Shown here: piece after piece, positions 1 through 9,390 of the stretch | Layout of the letters: each line of letters opens with the position of its first letter | How positions within the stretch are numbered: position 1 is the first letter of the stretch | Assembly (NCBI RefSeq): GCF_017876625.1 | Contig: NZ_JAGIOH010000001.1 | Span: 2,046,001-2,110,000, forward strand | DNA length: 64,000 nt | Reading direction: 5' to 3' | Source of the DNA: Streptomyces syringium | GTDB lineage: Bacteria > Actinomycetota > Actinomycetes > Streptomycetales > Streptomycetaceae | Translations under genes and position numbers: made by a program | Notes under the pieces: model-generated | Told to the model about the DNA's origin: nothing | The model's database searches: none | What the model saw: only the letters and a program-made list of their open reading frames with translations

Positions 1-1756
1 CGTCGGCGTTGATGTGGATGAGCTTGGCCAGCTCGTCGTTGTCGATGACGGGGAAGGGCAGGGTGACGCTGCGGCAGGACGCGGCGGTCGGCTCCAGCAG
101 ATTGCGCTGCGGGCCGAGGGAGGAGATCAGCGAGGTGACCAGTTCCTCGCGGATGGCGTCCAGCGGCGGGTTCGTGACCTGCGCGAAGAGCTGGGTGAAG
201 TAGTCGAAGAGCAGCCGGGGGCGCTCGGAGAGGGCGGCGATGGGCGAGTCGGTGCCCATCGAGCCGATGGGCTCGGCACCCGACTTGGCCATGGGCGCGA
301 GGATGACGCGCAGCTCTTCCTCGGTGTAGCCGAAGGTCTGCTGGCGGCGGGTGACCGAGGCGTGGGTGTGCACGATGTGCTCGCGCTCGGGGAGGTCGGC
401 CAGGTCGATCAGGCCGGTCTCCAGCCATTCGGCGTAGGGCTGCTCGGCGGCGAGCTCCGCCTTGATCTCGTCGTCCTCGATGATGCGGTGCTGCGCGGTG
501 TCGACGAGGAACATCTTCCCGGGCTGGAGGCGGCCCTTGCGGACGATCCTGGCGGGGTCGATGTCGAGGACGCCGACCTCGGAGGAGAGGACGACGAGGC
601 CGTCGTCGGTGACCCAGTAGCGGCCGGGGCGCAGACCGTTGCGGTCGAGGACGGCGCCGACGAGGGTGCCGTCGGTGAAGGTGACACAGGCCGGGCCGTC
701 CCAGGGCTCCATCAGGGTGGAGTGGTACTGGTAGAAGGCGCGCCGGGCCGGGTCCATGGAGGCGTGGTTCTCCCAGGCCTCGGGGACCATCATCAGCACG
801 CTGTGCGGCAGTGAGCGTCCGCCGAGGTGGAGGAGTTCGAGCACCTCGTCGAAGGAGGCCGAGTCGGAGGCGTCGGGGGTGCAGACGGGGAAGATCCGCG
901 CCAGGTCCCGGTCCCCGAACAGCTCGCTCGCCAGCTGGGACTCGCGGGCCCGCATCCAGTTGCGGTTGCCCTTGACCGTGTTGATCTCGCCGTTGTGGGC
1001 GACGAAGCGGTACGGGTGGGCGAGCGGCCAGGAGGGGAAGGTGTTGGTGGAGAACCGGGAGTGCACCAGGGCGATGGCGGTGGCGCAGCGGCGGTCGGAG
1101 AGGTCCGGGAAGAACGGCTCCAGCTGCCCGGTGGTGAGCATGCCCTTGTAGACGATGGTGCGGGCGGAGAGGGAGGGGAAGTAGACACCGGCCTCCCGCT
1201 CGGCGCGCTTGCGCAGGACGAAGGCCTTGCGGTCGAGGGCGACGCCCTCGCTCCTGCCGTCCGAAACGCTGTGCTGGCCCGAAACGAAAAGCTGCCGGAA
1301 GGCGGGCATGGTGGCGCGGGCGCCGTTGCCGAGCAGCTCGGGGGCGACGGGGACCTCGCGCCAGCCGAGGACGGTGAGGCCCTCCTCGGCGGCGATGGTC
1401 TCGATCTGTGAGACGGCGGCGTCGGCCTGCGGGCCCGTCCCGTCCGCATCGGCGGGCAGGAAGGCGATGCCGACGGCGTAGGCGCCGGCCTCGGGGAGGT
1501 CGAAGGTGACGCTCTCGCGCAGGAAGGCGTCGGGGACCTGCATAAGAATGCCCGCGCCGTCGCCGGAGTCGGGCTCGGAGCCGGTGGCGCCGCGGTGTTC
1601 CAGATTGCGCAGGACGGTGAGGGCCTGCTCCACGAGCGCATGGCTCGCCTCGCCGGTCAGGGTCGCGACAAAGCCCACGCCACAGGCGTCGTGCTCATTG
1701 CGCGGGTCGTACATCCCCTGCTGGGCGGGGTGGGATGCGGCAAAAAAGGGGCGCAT
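1..1756 (-). CDS. gltB: Glutamate synthase (NADPH) large subunit, N-terminal part (cut by window edge)
   Basis: GOGAT large subunit; transfers the glutamine amide nitrogen to 2-oxoglutarate, giving two glutamates. About 585 codons are visible and the 3' part runs off the left edge. The residues [16 protein letters not shown] mark the N-terminal class II glutaminase (Ntn) domain. In this family the Cys (residue 25 here) becomes the N-terminal nucleophile after propeptide removal. [10 protein letters not shown] and HNGEINT motifs of the amidotransferase domain follow. I chose the ATG at 1756 because GGGAG lies 5 nt upstream; an in-frame ATG at 1777 has no visible ribosome-binding site. The small subunit gltD, if present, would lie left of the window. 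Confidence 0.95.
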   Translation of the reverse strand, partial: MRPFFAASHPAQQGMYDPRNEHDACGVGFVATLTGEASHALVEQALTVLRNLEHRGATGSEPDSGDGAGILMQVPDAFLRESVTFDLPEAGAYAVGIAFLPADADGTGPQADAAVSQIETIAAEEGLTVLGWREVPVAPELLGNGARATMPAFRQLFVSGQHSVSDGRSEGVALDRKAFVLRKRAEREAGVYFPSLSARTIVYKGMLTTGQLEPFFPDLSDRRCATAIALVHSRFSTNTFPSWPLAHPYRFVAHNGEINTVKGNRNWMRARESQLASELFGDRDLARIFPVCTPDASDSASFDEVLELLHLGGRSLPHSVLMMVPEAWENHASMDPARRAFYQYHSTLMEPWDGPACVTFTDGTLVGAVLDRNGLRPGRYWVTDDGLVVLSSEVGVLDIDPARIVRKGRLQPGKMFLVDTAQHRIIEDDEIKAELAAEQPYAEWLETGLIDLADLPEREHIVHTHASVTRRQQTFGYTEEELRVILAPMAKSGAEPIGSMGTDSPIAALSERPRLLFDYFTQLFAQVTNPPLDAIREELVTSLISSLGPQRNLLEPTAASCRSVTLPFPVIDNDELAKLIHINAD

Positions 1757-2063
1757 CGGCTCTCCCGTCGTCGTCATGGCATTTGCGGTGCCGAGGGACG
1801 ACGTTGGCCCTCTGCGAAAGAATTTGGTGCAGGTTACAGGATGGCCCGCTTCTCGAAAAGCGGGCTACTTCGTTCCACCATGTGGACACCGTGTGCGCGG
1901 GGCGGGGTGTCCCTGGAGTGGTGGGAACACCCGGCCCGGCCCGTACCGGACGTCGGCGCAGCCGGTGGCGACATTGCCTGCGGCGCTTCCGGTCTATGCC
2001 CGGACCGCGCGGACTTGAAACAGCGAGGTTACCCGCATGTTATGCGGCTGCGCGCATAAAGCA
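1757..2063. other. Intergenic region upstream of gltB
   Basis: About 300 bases without a credible gene. It holds the gltB promoter region. A hairpin at 1844-1865 (arms GCCCGCTT and AAGCGGGC) lies roughly 90 nt upstream of the gltB start. On the minus strand GTAAC followed by six bases and CAAAT (around 1827-1842) only partly resembles the GlnR consensus, so nitrogen control is possible but not supported. Confidence 0.5.
2040..2059 (-). terminator. Candidate terminator of the VIT-family gene
   Basis: Inverted repeat TTATGCG / CGCATAA with a 6-nt loop directly after the stop of the minus-strand gene ending at 2064. Flanking ATG/CAT extends the stem with a bulge. No strong U-tract, so confidence is moderate. 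Confidence 0.45.
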
Positions 2064-2795
2064 TCACCCCAAGGTGGCGCCGAAGGCAATACCCAGGACG
2101 TACGTCACACCCGCCGCGGCCCCGCCCAGCAGCAGCTGGCGCAGCCCGCTGAACCACCACGACCGCGCCGTCACGCGCGCCACCACGGCACCGCAGGCGA
2201 ACAGCCCCAGCAGGGCGAGCAGCACCGCGGGCCACAGCTGGGTGGCGCCCAGCAGATACGGCAGGACGGGCAGCAGGGCACCCAGGGCGAAGGAGCCGAA
2301 GGACGAGACGGCAGCGACCGTCGGCGACGGGAGGTCGGAGGGGTCGATGCCGAGCTCCTCGCGCGCGTGGATCTCCAGCGCCTGCTCGGGGTCGGCGGAC
2401 AGCTGCCGGGCGACCTCCCGCGCGAGGCGGGGCTCGACGCCGCGCGACTCGTACAGCGCGGCGAGCTCCTGGAGCTCGTCGGCGGGGTGCTTGCGCAGCT
2501 CGCGCCGCTCCACGTCCAGCTCGGCCAGCACCAGCTCGCGCTGGGAGGCGACCGAGGTGTACTCACCGGCCGCCATGGAGAAGGCACCGGCCGCGAGCCC
2601 GGCCAGCCCGGTGATCACGATCGTCTGCGAAGAGGCGGAGCCGCCCGCGACGCCCGTCATGAGGGCGACGTTGGAGACCAGTCCGTCCATGGCCCCGAAG
2701 ACCGCGGGGCGCAGCCAGCCACCGTTCACATCGCGGTGCGTGTGGTTGTCGCGGTGCGCTATGTGCGGTGCCTCTGCCGTATCGAGGACAGACAT
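2064..2795 (-). CDS. VIT1/CCC1 transporter family protein
   Basis: 243-aa membrane protein of the VIT1/CCC1 family, whose members move iron or manganese across membranes. The family pattern is visible: an N-terminal membrane pair (about residues 30-80) containing GAMDGLVSN and AAGEYTSVASQRE, then a long charged helical segment (about 85-155, with ELRKHPADELQEL and HAREELGI) that in the family binds metal in the cytosol, then three C-terminal membrane segments (about 163-243). The start ATG is preceded by GGAAGGGAG. Substrate is inferred from the family only. It stands alone between gltB and lgt. Confidence 0.85.
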   Translation of the reverse strand: MSVLDTAEAPHIAHRDNHTHRDVNGGWLRPAVFGAMDGLVSNVALMTGVAGGSASSQTIVITGLAGLAAGAFSMAAGEYTSVASQRELVLAELDVERRELRKHPADELQELAALYESRGVEPRLAREVARQLSADPEQALEIHAREELGIDPSDLPSPTVAAVSSFGSFALGALLPVLPYLLGATQLWPAVLLALLGLFACGAVVARVTARSWWFSGLRQLLLGGAAAGVTYVLGIAFGATLG

Positions 2796-2952
2796 CTTCG
2801 TTCGTGCTCCCTTCCCCGGGGGAGGGCCTGCCGCCCGCCCCCCAATGAGTCGAAGGTACGCACGAATTGCGATGATCCGCTAGCAAGGAAGGCCGAACTT
2901 ACCTCTCTGACCTGCGCAAACGCGGGAGGCCCGGAAAAATTACCGGGAAATG

Positions 2953-2993
2953 CCCGAGGGCCGCCGGACCTTGGCGGTCCGGCGGCCCTCGGG
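2953..2993 (-). terminator. Strong terminator hairpin downstream of lgt
   Basis: Perfect 18-bp GC-rich stem (CCCGAGGGCCGCCGGACC and its complement) with a 5-nt loop, 17 nt past the lgt stop. Typical of streptomycete terminators, which often lack a U-tract. Confidence 0.8.
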
Positions 2994-3010
2994 GGTGACG
3001 ACGTCTCGGG

Positions 3011-4051
3011 TCAGAGCTTCTTGCCCGGCTTGTCGGCCGACGCGTCGCCGGCGGCGGGGGCGGAAGCGTCCCCGGAAGGGGCGGCGGGGGCGCCCGAGGG
3101 CTTCTCACCGGGCTTCTTGACCGGCTTGCGGGGCAGCTCCTTGACGAGCTTCGGAGCCGGCTTCCCGGCGGCACCCTCGGCCTTCTCGGCCTTCTCCGCC
3201 TTGACGGACGCGGCGTCGGGGCCGTCGTCGGCGGCCGCGGGCTCCACCACGGTCTCCCGGCCGGGCCGTCGCTTCGCAGAGATGATCATGTAGACGACCG
3301 CGGCGAGGAACAGGACGATCGAGGTCCAGCCGTTGAGCCGCAGGCCCAGCACGTGGTGGGTGTCGTCGACGCGCAGGTACTCGGTCCAGAAGCGGCCCGC
3401 CGTGTACGCGGCGACGTACAGGGCGAAGGCCCGGCCGTGGCCGAGCGTGAACCGGCGGTCCGCCCAGATCACCAGCGCCGCGACGCCGAGGCACCACAGC
3501 GACTCGTACAGGAACGTCGGGTGGTACGTCCCAGCGATCCGCCCGATGGCGGGGTCCGCGTCGATCTTGAGCGCCCACGGCAGGTCCGTGGGCTTGCCGT
3601 ACAGCTCCTGGTTGAACCAGTTGCCCCAGCGGCCGATGGCCTGCGCCACCGCGAGGCCGGGCGCCAGCGCGTCCGCCCACGCCGGGAGCGGGATCCCACG
3701 GCGTCGGCAGCCGATCCAGGCGCCCACCGCGCCGAGCGCGACGGCACCCCAGATGCCGAGCCCGCCCTCCCAGATCTTGAAGGCGTTGACCCAGTTCCGC
3801 CCCTCACCGAAGTACAGCTCGTAGTCGGTGATCACGTGATAGAGGCGGCCGCCGACGAGCCCGAAGGGCACCGCCCACACGGCGATGTCGGCGACCGTCC
3901 CGGTCCGCCCACCGCGCGCGATCCAACGCCGGTTGCCGAGCCAGACGGCGACGAAGACGCCGATGATGATGCAGAAGGCATAGCCGCGCAGCGGGACCGG
4001 TCCGAGGTGGATCACACCGGTCGACGGGCTGGGAATGTAAGCGATGTCCAT
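3011..4051 (-). CDS. lgt: Prolipoprotein diacylglyceryl transferase
   Basis: Transfers diacylglycerol from phosphatidylglycerol to the lipobox cysteine of preprolipoproteins in the membrane, the first step of lipoprotein maturation. 346 aa. The signature GRWGNWFNQELYG (about 150-162) and the conserved HPTFLYES are present, with about seven membrane segments over residues 15-270. After about 275 there is a hydrophilic Ala/Pro/Lys-rich tail of some 70 residues, longer than in Gram-negative Lgt but common in actinobacteria. The partner step, lspA, is at 44157-44732. The ATG at 4051 gives MDIAYIPSP, a normal family N-terminus. Confidence 0.96.
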   Translation of the reverse strand: MDIAYIPSPSTGVIHLGPVPLRGYAFCIIIGVFVAVWLGNRRWIARGGRTGTVADIAVWAVPFGLVGGRLYHVITDYELYFGEGRNWVNAFKIWEGGLGIWGAVALGAVGAWIGCRRRGIPLPAWADALAPGLAVAQAIGRWGNWFNQELYGKPTDLPWALKIDADPAIGRIAGTYHPTFLYESLWCLGVAALVIWADRRFTLGHGRAFALYVAAYTAGRFWTEYLRVDDTHHVLGLRLNGWTSIVLFLAAVVYMIISAKRRPGRETVVEPAAADDGPDAASVKAEKAEKAEGAAGKPAPKLVKELPRKPVKKPGEKPSGAPAAPSGDASAPAAGDASADKPGKKL

Positions 4052-4191
4052 GGCAGCACCGACGCTACCTTGCCGGGACGCGGCCCCGGCAACCCACCCG
4101 GCGCAACGGCTGCGTAACGGCCCTCCGGCCGCCCGGCGTCACAGGAGCCCTCACCTCCGCCGGGAGCGGCCCGCAGGGGCCCGTGGCCGCC

Positions 4192-4971
4192 TCAGTTCTT
4201 GGCCGCGCCCGCGACCATCTGCCGCAGCTTCTCGGGGGTGAGCGGGTTGGCCTGGTCGCCGTAGATGCTCTTGCCGTCGAGGAGGACGGTCGGGGTGGCG
4301 TGGAAGGCGGACTTGCCGAAGGCCTCGTGGGACTTCTTCACCCAGCTGTCGTGGGTGCCCTCGTTCACACACGTGCGGAAGGCCGGGGAGTCCAGGCCCG
4401 GGATCCGGCGGGCCAGCTCCAGCAGACGGGCCTTCTTGCCGAAGGCGTCGTCGGTCTCCGCGGGCTGGTTCTTGTAGAGCAGGTCGTGGTAGGCGGAGAA
4501 CTTGCCCACGTCCTGCGCGCACGCCGCCGCGTTCGCCGCGTTGAGCGAGCCGGAGCCGCCGAGGTTGTTGTCGATCAGTGTGACGAGGTGATACTCGGTC
4601 TTCAGCCGGCCCTTGGCCTCCAGGGCGTGGATCGTGTCGCGGAAGCCGTTCTCGAACTGGGCGCAGCCGGGGCAGCGGAAGTCCTCGTAGACGGTGAGGG
4701 TGGACTTGGAGGCGGGCTTGCCGACCGGGATGGTGACGGCGTCCTTGCCCATGGCGCCCTGCGGCTGGACGGGCGGGCCCGCGCTCTCCTTCTCGTCCTT
4801 GCCGGCATTGGCCACCAGGGCGCCGACCCCGGCCGCGATGCCCAGGACGCCCACGACCACGGCCCCGGCGATCAGGGCCCGCTTGCGCTTGGCGCGGGAC
4901 TCCTCCCTCTGACGCTGTTCCTGCAGCCGCTCACGGGCGCTGCGCTTTCCGTCGCTGTTCTTCTGGCTCAC
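4192..4971 (-). CDS. Membrane-anchored DsbA-like thioredoxin-fold protein (CPGC)
   Basis: 259 aa. A basic, Glu/Arg-rich N-terminus (SARERLQEQRQREE, residues 11-24) precedes one membrane segment (about 31-54), then an extracytoplasmic thioredoxin/DsbA domain with the redox motif C100-PGC-103 and a cis-proline loop (ATPTVLLDG). Likely a thiol oxidoreductase acting on exported proteins; substrates cannot be read from sequence. It shares the same N-terminal layout with the two CPIC paralogues at 34644-35462 and 36287-37132. It lies between the trp genes and lgt but a terminator-like hairpin separates it from trpA. Confidence 0.88.
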   Translation of the reverse strand: MSQKNSDGKRSARERLQEQRQREESRAKRKRALIAGAVVVGVLGIAAGVGALVANAGKDEKESAGPPVQPQGAMGKDAVTIPVGKPASKSTLTVYEDFRCPGCAQFENGFRDTIHALEAKGRLKTEYHLVTLIDNNLGGSGSLNAANAAACAQDVGKFSAYHDLLYKNQPAETDDAFGKKARLLELARRIPGLDSPAFRTCVNEGTHDSWVKKSHEAFGKSAFHATPTVLLDGKSIYGDQANPLTPEKLRQMVAGAAKN

Positions 4972-4987
4972 ATCCCGCTACAACGAA

Positions 4988-5015
4988 CCGGGGGCGCGCC
5001 CATGCGCGCCCCCGG
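4988..5015 (-). terminator. Terminator hairpin downstream of trpA
   Basis: Perfect 12-bp stem CCGGGGGCGCGC with a 4-nt loop, 22 nt beyond the trpA stop and before the next minus-strand gene. Confidence 0.7.
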
Positions 5016-5036
5016 CCTCGTTTTCCTTCAAACGGA

Positions 5037-5852
5037 TTACGCGCGCCCCGCCACGCCCGCGGCGAGTTCACCCGCCAGTGCGCGCACTCCGGCCAGGCCC
5101 GTCTCCAGGTCGGGCGCGTCCAACAACCGCTTCACGAAGGCGGATCCGACGATGACGCCGTCGGCGAACCGCGCGACCTCCTCGGCCTGCCGGGCGTTGG
5201 AGACACCGAGTCCGACGCAGACGGGCAGCTCGGTGACCGCGCGGGTGCGCCGCACCAGTTCCTCGGCCTCCAGCCCGACGGACGCGCGGGTGCCGGTGAC
5301 GCCCATCAGCGAGGCCGCGTAGACGAAGCCGCTGCCCGCTGCCGTGATCTTGGCGAGCCGCTCGTCGCGGCTGCTGGGCGCGACGACGAACACGGTGGCC
5401 AGGCCGTGCTGTTCGGCGGCCTTGCGCCACACCTCGGACTCCTCGACCGGCAGGTCCGGCAGGATGCAGCCCGCTCCCCCGGCCTCGGCGAGGTCGGCGG
5501 CGAACCGCTCGACACCGTAGGCGTCGACGGGGTTCCAGTAGGTCATGCAGAGCACCGGGGCGCCCGTCGCGGCGTGCGCCTCGCGGACCGTGCGGATCAC
5601 GTCGACGATTCTGACGCCGCCGCGCAGGGCGATGTCGTCGGCGGTCTGGATGACCGGGCCGTCCAGGACCGGGTCGCTGTGCGGCAGCCCGACCTCGACG
5701 ACGTCACAGCCGCCCTCGACCATGGCGGTGATGGCCCGGACGCCGTCGTCCACGGTCGGGAAGCCGGCCGGGAGGTAGCCGACGAGCGCGGCGCGCCCCT
5801 CGGCCCTGGCCGTGGCCAGTACGGAGCTGAGCAGTTCGATGTTGCCCGCCAT
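5037..5852 (-). CDS. trpA: Tryptophan synthase alpha subunit
   Basis: Cleaves indole-3-glycerol phosphate to indole and glyceraldehyde-3-phosphate, passing indole to TrpB. 271 aa, normal length. Catalytic Glu53 in VVEVGLP and Asp64 in the family motif region (LDGPVIQ) match Salmonella E49 and D60. The ATG at 5852 overlaps the trpB stop by one base (TGATG), so translation is probably coupled and the subunits made in step. A strong hairpin follows the gene. Confidence 0.97.
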   Translation of the reverse strand: MAGNIELLSSVLATARAEGRAALVGYLPAGFPTVDDGVRAITAMVEGGCDVVEVGLPHSDPVLDGPVIQTADDIALRGGVRIVDVIRTVREAHAATGAPVLCMTYWNPVDAYGVERFAADLAEAGGAGCILPDLPVEESEVWRKAAEQHGLATVFVVAPSSRDERLAKITAAGSGFVYAASLMGVTGTRASVGLEAEELVRRTRAVTELPVCVGLGVSNARQAEEVARFADGVIVGSAFVKRLLDAPDLETGLAGVRALAGELAAGVAGRA

Positions 5853-7096
5853 CACTTCGCCCCCGCAGCGTCGTTGTCGTACAGCCCGAAGTAGCGCGCG
5901 GCGGTGTCCATGTCCTTGTCGCCGCGCCCGGAGAGGTTGACCAGGACGAGGCCGTCCGGGCCGAGCTCCTTGCCGAGGTCGAGGGCGCCCGCGAGCGCGT
6001 GCGCGCTCTCGATCGCGGGGATGATGCCCTCGGTGCGCGACAGCAGCCGCAGTGCCTCCATGGCCTCGTCGTCGGTGACGGCGCGGTACTCGGCGCGGCC
6101 GAGGTCCTTGAGGTAGGAGTGCTCGGGGCCGATGCCCGGGTAGTCGAGCCCGGCGGAGATCGAGTACGGCTCGGTGATCTGGCCGTCCTCGTCCTGGAGG
6201 ACGTAGCTGCGGGAGCCGTGCAGGATGCCGGGGGTGCCGGCGGTGAGGGTGGCCGCGTGCTCGCCGCTCGCCACGCCGTGGCCGCCCGGCTCGCAGCCGA
6301 TCAGCCGGACGCCGGTGTCGGGCAGGAAGGCGTGGAAGAGGCCGATGGCGTTGGACCCGCCGCCGACGCACGCCACGGCGGCGTCCGGCAGGCGGCCCGT
6401 CCGCTCCAGGATCTGGCGGCGTGCCTCGACGCCGATGACCCGGTGGAAGTCGCGGACCAGCGCCGGGAAGGGGTGCGGGCCGGCGACGGTGCCGAAGAGG
6501 TAATGGGTGCGGTCGACGTTGGCGACCCAGTCGCGGAACGCCTCGTTGATGGCGTCCTTCAGGGTGCGGCTGCCGGACTTCACCGCGACGACCTCGGCGC
6601 CGAGCATCCGCATCCGGGCGACGTTGAGCGCCTGGCGCTCGGTGTCGACCTCGCCCATGTAAATGGTGCACTCCAGGCCGAAGAGCGCGCAGGCGGTGGC
6701 GGTGGCCACGCCGTGCTGTCCGGCGCCGGTCTCGGCGATGACCCGGGTCTTGCCCATGCGCTTGGTGAGCAGCGCCTGGCCCAGCACGTTGTTGATCTTG
6801 TGGGAGCCGGTGTGGTTGAGGTCCTCGCGCTTGAGGAACACCCGGGCGCCGCCCGCGTGTTCGGCAAAGCGCGCCACCTCGGTCAGGGCGCTGGGCCGAC
6901 CGGTGTAATTGACCATCAGTTCATTGAGCTCGGCCGCGAAGGCGGGGTCCGCCTTCGCCTTCTCGTACTCCGCGGCGACCTCGTCGACGGCGGCAACGAG
7001 CGCCTCGGGGATGAATTTGCCACCGAAGGCGCCGAAGTAGCCCTCGGGGCTCGGGATGTGACCCTCCGGGTCCGGGATGAAGAAGTCAGACGACAT
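5852..7096 (-). CDS. trpB: Tryptophan synthase beta subunit
   Basis: PLP enzyme condensing indole with L-serine to give L-tryptophan. 414 aa. The PLP lysine is Lys100 in HTGSHKINN; the phosphate-binding glycine loop [10 protein letters not shown] is also present. TGAGGAG stands before the ATG at 7096, giving a clear ribosome-binding site. A 16-base palindrome (7115-7130) sits between this site and trpM. The gene is followed by trpA with one-base overlap. Confidence 0.97.
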   Translation of the reverse strand: MSSDFFIPDPEGHIPSPEGYFGAFGGKFIPEALVAAVDEVAAEYEKAKADPAFAAELNELMVNYTGRPSALTEVARFAEHAGGARVFLKREDLNHTGSHKINNVLGQALLTKRMGKTRVIAETGAGQHGVATATACALFGLECTIYMGEVDTERQALNVARMRMLGAEVVAVKSGSRTLKDAINEAFRDWVANVDRTHYLFGTVAGPHPFPALVRDFHRVIGVEARRQILERTGRLPDAAVACVGGGSNAIGLFHAFLPDTGVRLIGCEPGGHGVASGEHAATLTAGTPGILHGSRSYVLQDEDGQITEPYSISAGLDYPGIGPEHSYLKDLGRAEYRAVTDDEAMEALRLLSRTEGIIPAIESAHALAGALDLGKELGPDGLVLVNLSGRGDKDMDTAARYFGLYDNDAAGAK

Positions 7097-7114
7097 CCGA
7101 CGTACTCCTCAGTC

Positions 7115-7130
7115 GGGGCCCGCGGGCCCC
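7115..7130 (-). promoter_or_regulatory. Palindrome in the trpM-trpB gap
   Basis: GGGGCCCGCGGGCCCC, just upstream of the trpB ribosome-binding site. It could be a weak hairpin between trpM and trpB or modulate trpB translation; function not shown. Confidence 0.35.
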
Positions 7131-7201
7131 GCTAGGTCTCGATGGACGGGCATCACGCTATGCGGAGAGGACGACCACCGACCGCGGCTTCCGCGCCGCG
7201 G

Positions 7202-7441
7202 CTAGGCCGTGGTGCGGTGGGTGCGGTCCGTCGTCGTGCGCAAGGTGGGGCGACGCCATCGCATGCCGTTGGTCTGGCCCGGCTCACAGCCGATGTGGTA
7301 GCGCACCCGGCGGCCGTGGACCCGGCGGGCGGGCGCGCGGCAGCCGCGGGGGCGGCAGCCGCGGGCGAGTCGCGCGTACGCCGCCATGCCGACGGGGGCC
7401 GAGTGCGTGCTCGGCCCCGGACGGCTGCGGCGGCGGATCAT
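7202..7441 (-). CDS. trpM: TrpM-like small protein of the trp cluster
   Basis: 79 codons from the ATG at 7441; an in-frame ATG at 7387 would give 61 aa, and neither has a convincing ribosome-binding site at ideal distance (AGGGG lies about 12 nt before 7441). The protein is very basic, with GCRPRGCRAPARRVHGRR followed by IGCEPGQTNGMRW. By position between trpC and trpB, size and composition it matches TrpM, described in S. coelicolor as a small protein modulating tryptophan production and differentiation. It has no recognised domain; three cysteines in the core may matter. Confidence 0.75.
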   Translation of the reverse strand: MIRRRSRPGPSTHSAPVGMAAYARLARGCRPRGCRAPARRVHGRRVRYHIGCEPGQTNGMRWRRPTLRTTTDRTHRTTA

Positions 7442-7449
7442 GGGAGGGG

Positions 7450-8259
7450 TCAGCCCCTGCCGTGCCGGAGGGCGGGGTGCGCGCCGGCGGCGACGAGGTC
7501 GGCGACCGCGCCGCGCGGGTCCCGGCCGGTGACCAGGGACTCGCCGACGAGCACCGCGTCGGCGCCGTCGTTGGCGTAGGCGATGAGGTCGTGCGGGCCG
7601 CGTACCCCGGACTCGGCGATCTTGACAATGTGATCCGGGATCTCGGGCGCGACGCGGGCGAAGTTGTCGCGGTCGACCTCGAGGGTCTTGAGGTTGCGGG
7701 CGTTGACGCCGATGATCCGGGCGCCGGCGTCGACCGCGCGCTGGACCTCTTCCTCGTCGTGCACCTCGACCAGCGGGGTGAGGCCGATCGACTCGGCCCG
7801 CTCGATGAGGGAGACCAGGGCCTCCTGCTCGAGGGCGGCGACGATCAGGAGCGCCAGGTCGGCCCCGTACGCGCGGGCCTCCCACAGCTGGTAGGCGGTG
7901 ACGATGAAGTCCTTGCGCAGGACCGGGATGTCGACCCGGGCCCGGACGGCCTCCAGGTCGGCGAGCGAGCCGCCGAAGCGCCGCTGCTCGGTCAGCACGC
8001 TGATGACGGCCGCGCCGCCCGCCTCGTAGTCCGCGGCGAGGCCGGCGGGGTCGGCGATCGCGGCGAGCGCGCCCTTGGAGGGGCTGGAACGCTTGACCTC
8101 GCAGATCACGGTGACGTTCTCGCCCTTGAGGGCCGCTACGCCGTCCTTGGCCTGCGGGGCCTTGGCGGCCCGCTGCTTGAGCTCGTCGAGGGTGACGCGC
8201 GCCTGCCGCTCCGCGAGGTCGGCACGGACACCGTCGATGATCTCGTCGAGCACACTCAC
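7450..8259 (-). CDS. trpC: Indole-3-glycerol phosphate synthase
   Basis: Closes the indole ring by decarboxylation and dehydration of CdRP. 269 aa from a GTG at 8259 giving [11 protein letters not shown], the usual streptomycete N-terminus, with AAGGGGG upstream. Barrel motifs [11 protein letters not shown] (catalytic Glu and Lys), [20 protein letters not shown] and SESGVRG-like AESGVRG are visible. The frame stays open upstream to an ATG at 8391, but that extension does not look like family sequence. Followed after 8 bases by trpM. Confidence 0.96.
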   Translation of the reverse strand: MSVLDEIIDGVRADLAERQARVTLDELKQRAAKAPQAKDGVAALKGENVTVICEVKRSSPSKGALAAIADPAGLAADYEAGGAAVISVLTEQRRFGGSLADLEAVRARVDIPVLRKDFIVTAYQLWEARAYGADLALLIVAALEQEALVSLIERAESIGLTPLVEVHDEEEVQRAVDAGARIIGVNARNLKTLEVDRDNFARVAPEIPDHIVKIAESGVRGPHDLIAYANDGADAVLVGESLVTGRDPRGAVADLVAAGAHPALRHGRG

Positions 8260-8391
8260 GCGAGCGGCCCCCTTCCGGACTCGGATGGTCTGGGCTGGCG
8301 GCTGGAATTCACCCCACCAGGACTTGCGATGGTACTTGCCGGAGGGCGAAGGACTCGCATCCGGTTGACGCAGGTCCCGCCAGGTGGACAT

Positions 8392-8892
8392 TCATGGGAT
8401 CAGTGCCGACCCGAACGGCAGATTCCGTACGACGGTGAAGAGCAGGACGAGGCCGCCCAGGGCCCACCAGAGACCGTGGCGGGGACCCCTGGCGGAGGCG
8501 GTGGGGGCGGCGGGGGCCGCCCGCAGGGCCCTGACCAGCCACCCGGCCCAGAACACGGCGAAGGCGGCGTAGCCGGCGACGGCCAGGGCGTTGGCGCCGA
8601 GCGCGGTGGCCAGGTCGCCGTGGGCGAGGGCGTGGACGCCGCGCAGCCCGCCGCAGCCGGGGCAGTACAGCCCGGTGTGGCGCAGCAGCGGGCAGGCCGG
8701 GTAGTGGCCGGGCTCGTTGGGGTCCACGGCAGCGACATAGACGGCGGCCGCGGCGAGCGCCGCCGCGACGCCGAGCGGGGCGGCGAGGCGCTGCGTCAGG
8801 GGCTCGGGCGGCAGGGGCTGCCGGGGCTGCCCGGTCGGCAGGGTGGCGCCGGGTGCTGCTGGATCCCGAGGACGGCTCGCGTGGTCCCTCAC
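8392..8892 (-). CDS. DUF2752 membrane protein
   Basis: 166 aa from the GTG at 8892, chosen because CGGGGGAG stands 10 nt upstream; an ATG at 8973 gives a longer Arg-rich N-terminus without a better site. The DUF2752 hallmark CPGCGGLR (Cys77 and Cys80) follows a membrane segment and the conserved HYPACPLL; two more membrane segments follow. Function of DUF2752 is unknown. It sits between trpC and the HGxxPAAW gene, a conserved neighbourhood in streptomycetes as I recall it. Confidence 0.8.
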   Translation of the reverse strand: MRDHASRPRDPAAPGATLPTGQPRQPLPPEPLTQRLAAPLGVAAALAAAAVYVAAVDPNEPGHYPACPLLRHTGLYCPGCGGLRGVHALAHGDLATALGANALAVAGYAAFAVFWAGWLVRALRAAPAAPTASARGPRHGLWWALGGLVLLFTVVRNLPFGSALIP

Positions 8893-9041
8893 CCTGTCGA
8901 GTCTCCCCCGGGAACGACGAAGGCGCAGCTCAGGGCCGCGTACGGACAGCCGTACGGGCCCGGGCCGCGCCATGGGCGCCCGCGGGTGCCGCCCGTGGTG
9001 CCGGGCGGCGGCGAGAAGTTCTGCGTGGGACGAGGCGGAGG

Positions 9042-9278
9042 TCAGCCCTGCGTCTGAGCGTGCGACTGCGGGGCGGCGGGGCGCTTGCGGGTCTGGCCGA
9101 GGCCCGCGGCCCGCATGGCCATGCCGACGACGCCACCGAGGGCGATCACGATCATCCCGGCCCAGAAGCCCATGGGCTTGGCCATCACCGTGAACGCGCC
9201 GGAGATGCAGAAGCCGATGAAGGCGATGATGACACCGGTCCAGGCGGCCGGAGTGTGTCCGTGGCTGCTACCCGACAT
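9042..9278 (-). CDS. HGxxPAAW family small membrane protein
   Basis: 78 aa. The N-terminal HGHTPAAW is the motif that names this actinobacterial family. Two membrane segments (about 13-32 and 38-57), then a polar Gln/Pro-rich tail. No known function. It lies in the gap between trpE and trpC together with two other membrane proteins, suggesting a conserved membrane module beside the trp genes. Confidence 0.85.
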   Translation of the reverse strand: MSGSSHGHTPAAWTGVIIAFIGFCISGAFTVMAKPMGFWAGMIVIALGGVVGMAMRAAGLGQTRKRPAAPQSHAQTQG

Positions 9279-9390
9279 GAGTATGACTCCTCGTTGCTGT
9301 ATCGCGCCTGCGGGCGCAGAGAGAACGCTCGATGCCATTGTCCCCGACGGCCGGGGCTGCCTTGAGCTGGGGTGGGCGTGTCTGTCCCGG

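Noticed and set aside
1820..1850. GlnR box upstream of gltB
   Set aside because: Only the GTAAC half fits; the second half CAAAT matches the consensus poorly.
8260..8391. In-frame extension of trpC with three Trp codons (one, then a pair) as a trp leader peptide
   Set aside because: It runs straight into trpC with no stop, has no following attenuator hairpin, and TrpC homologues start at VSVLDE.
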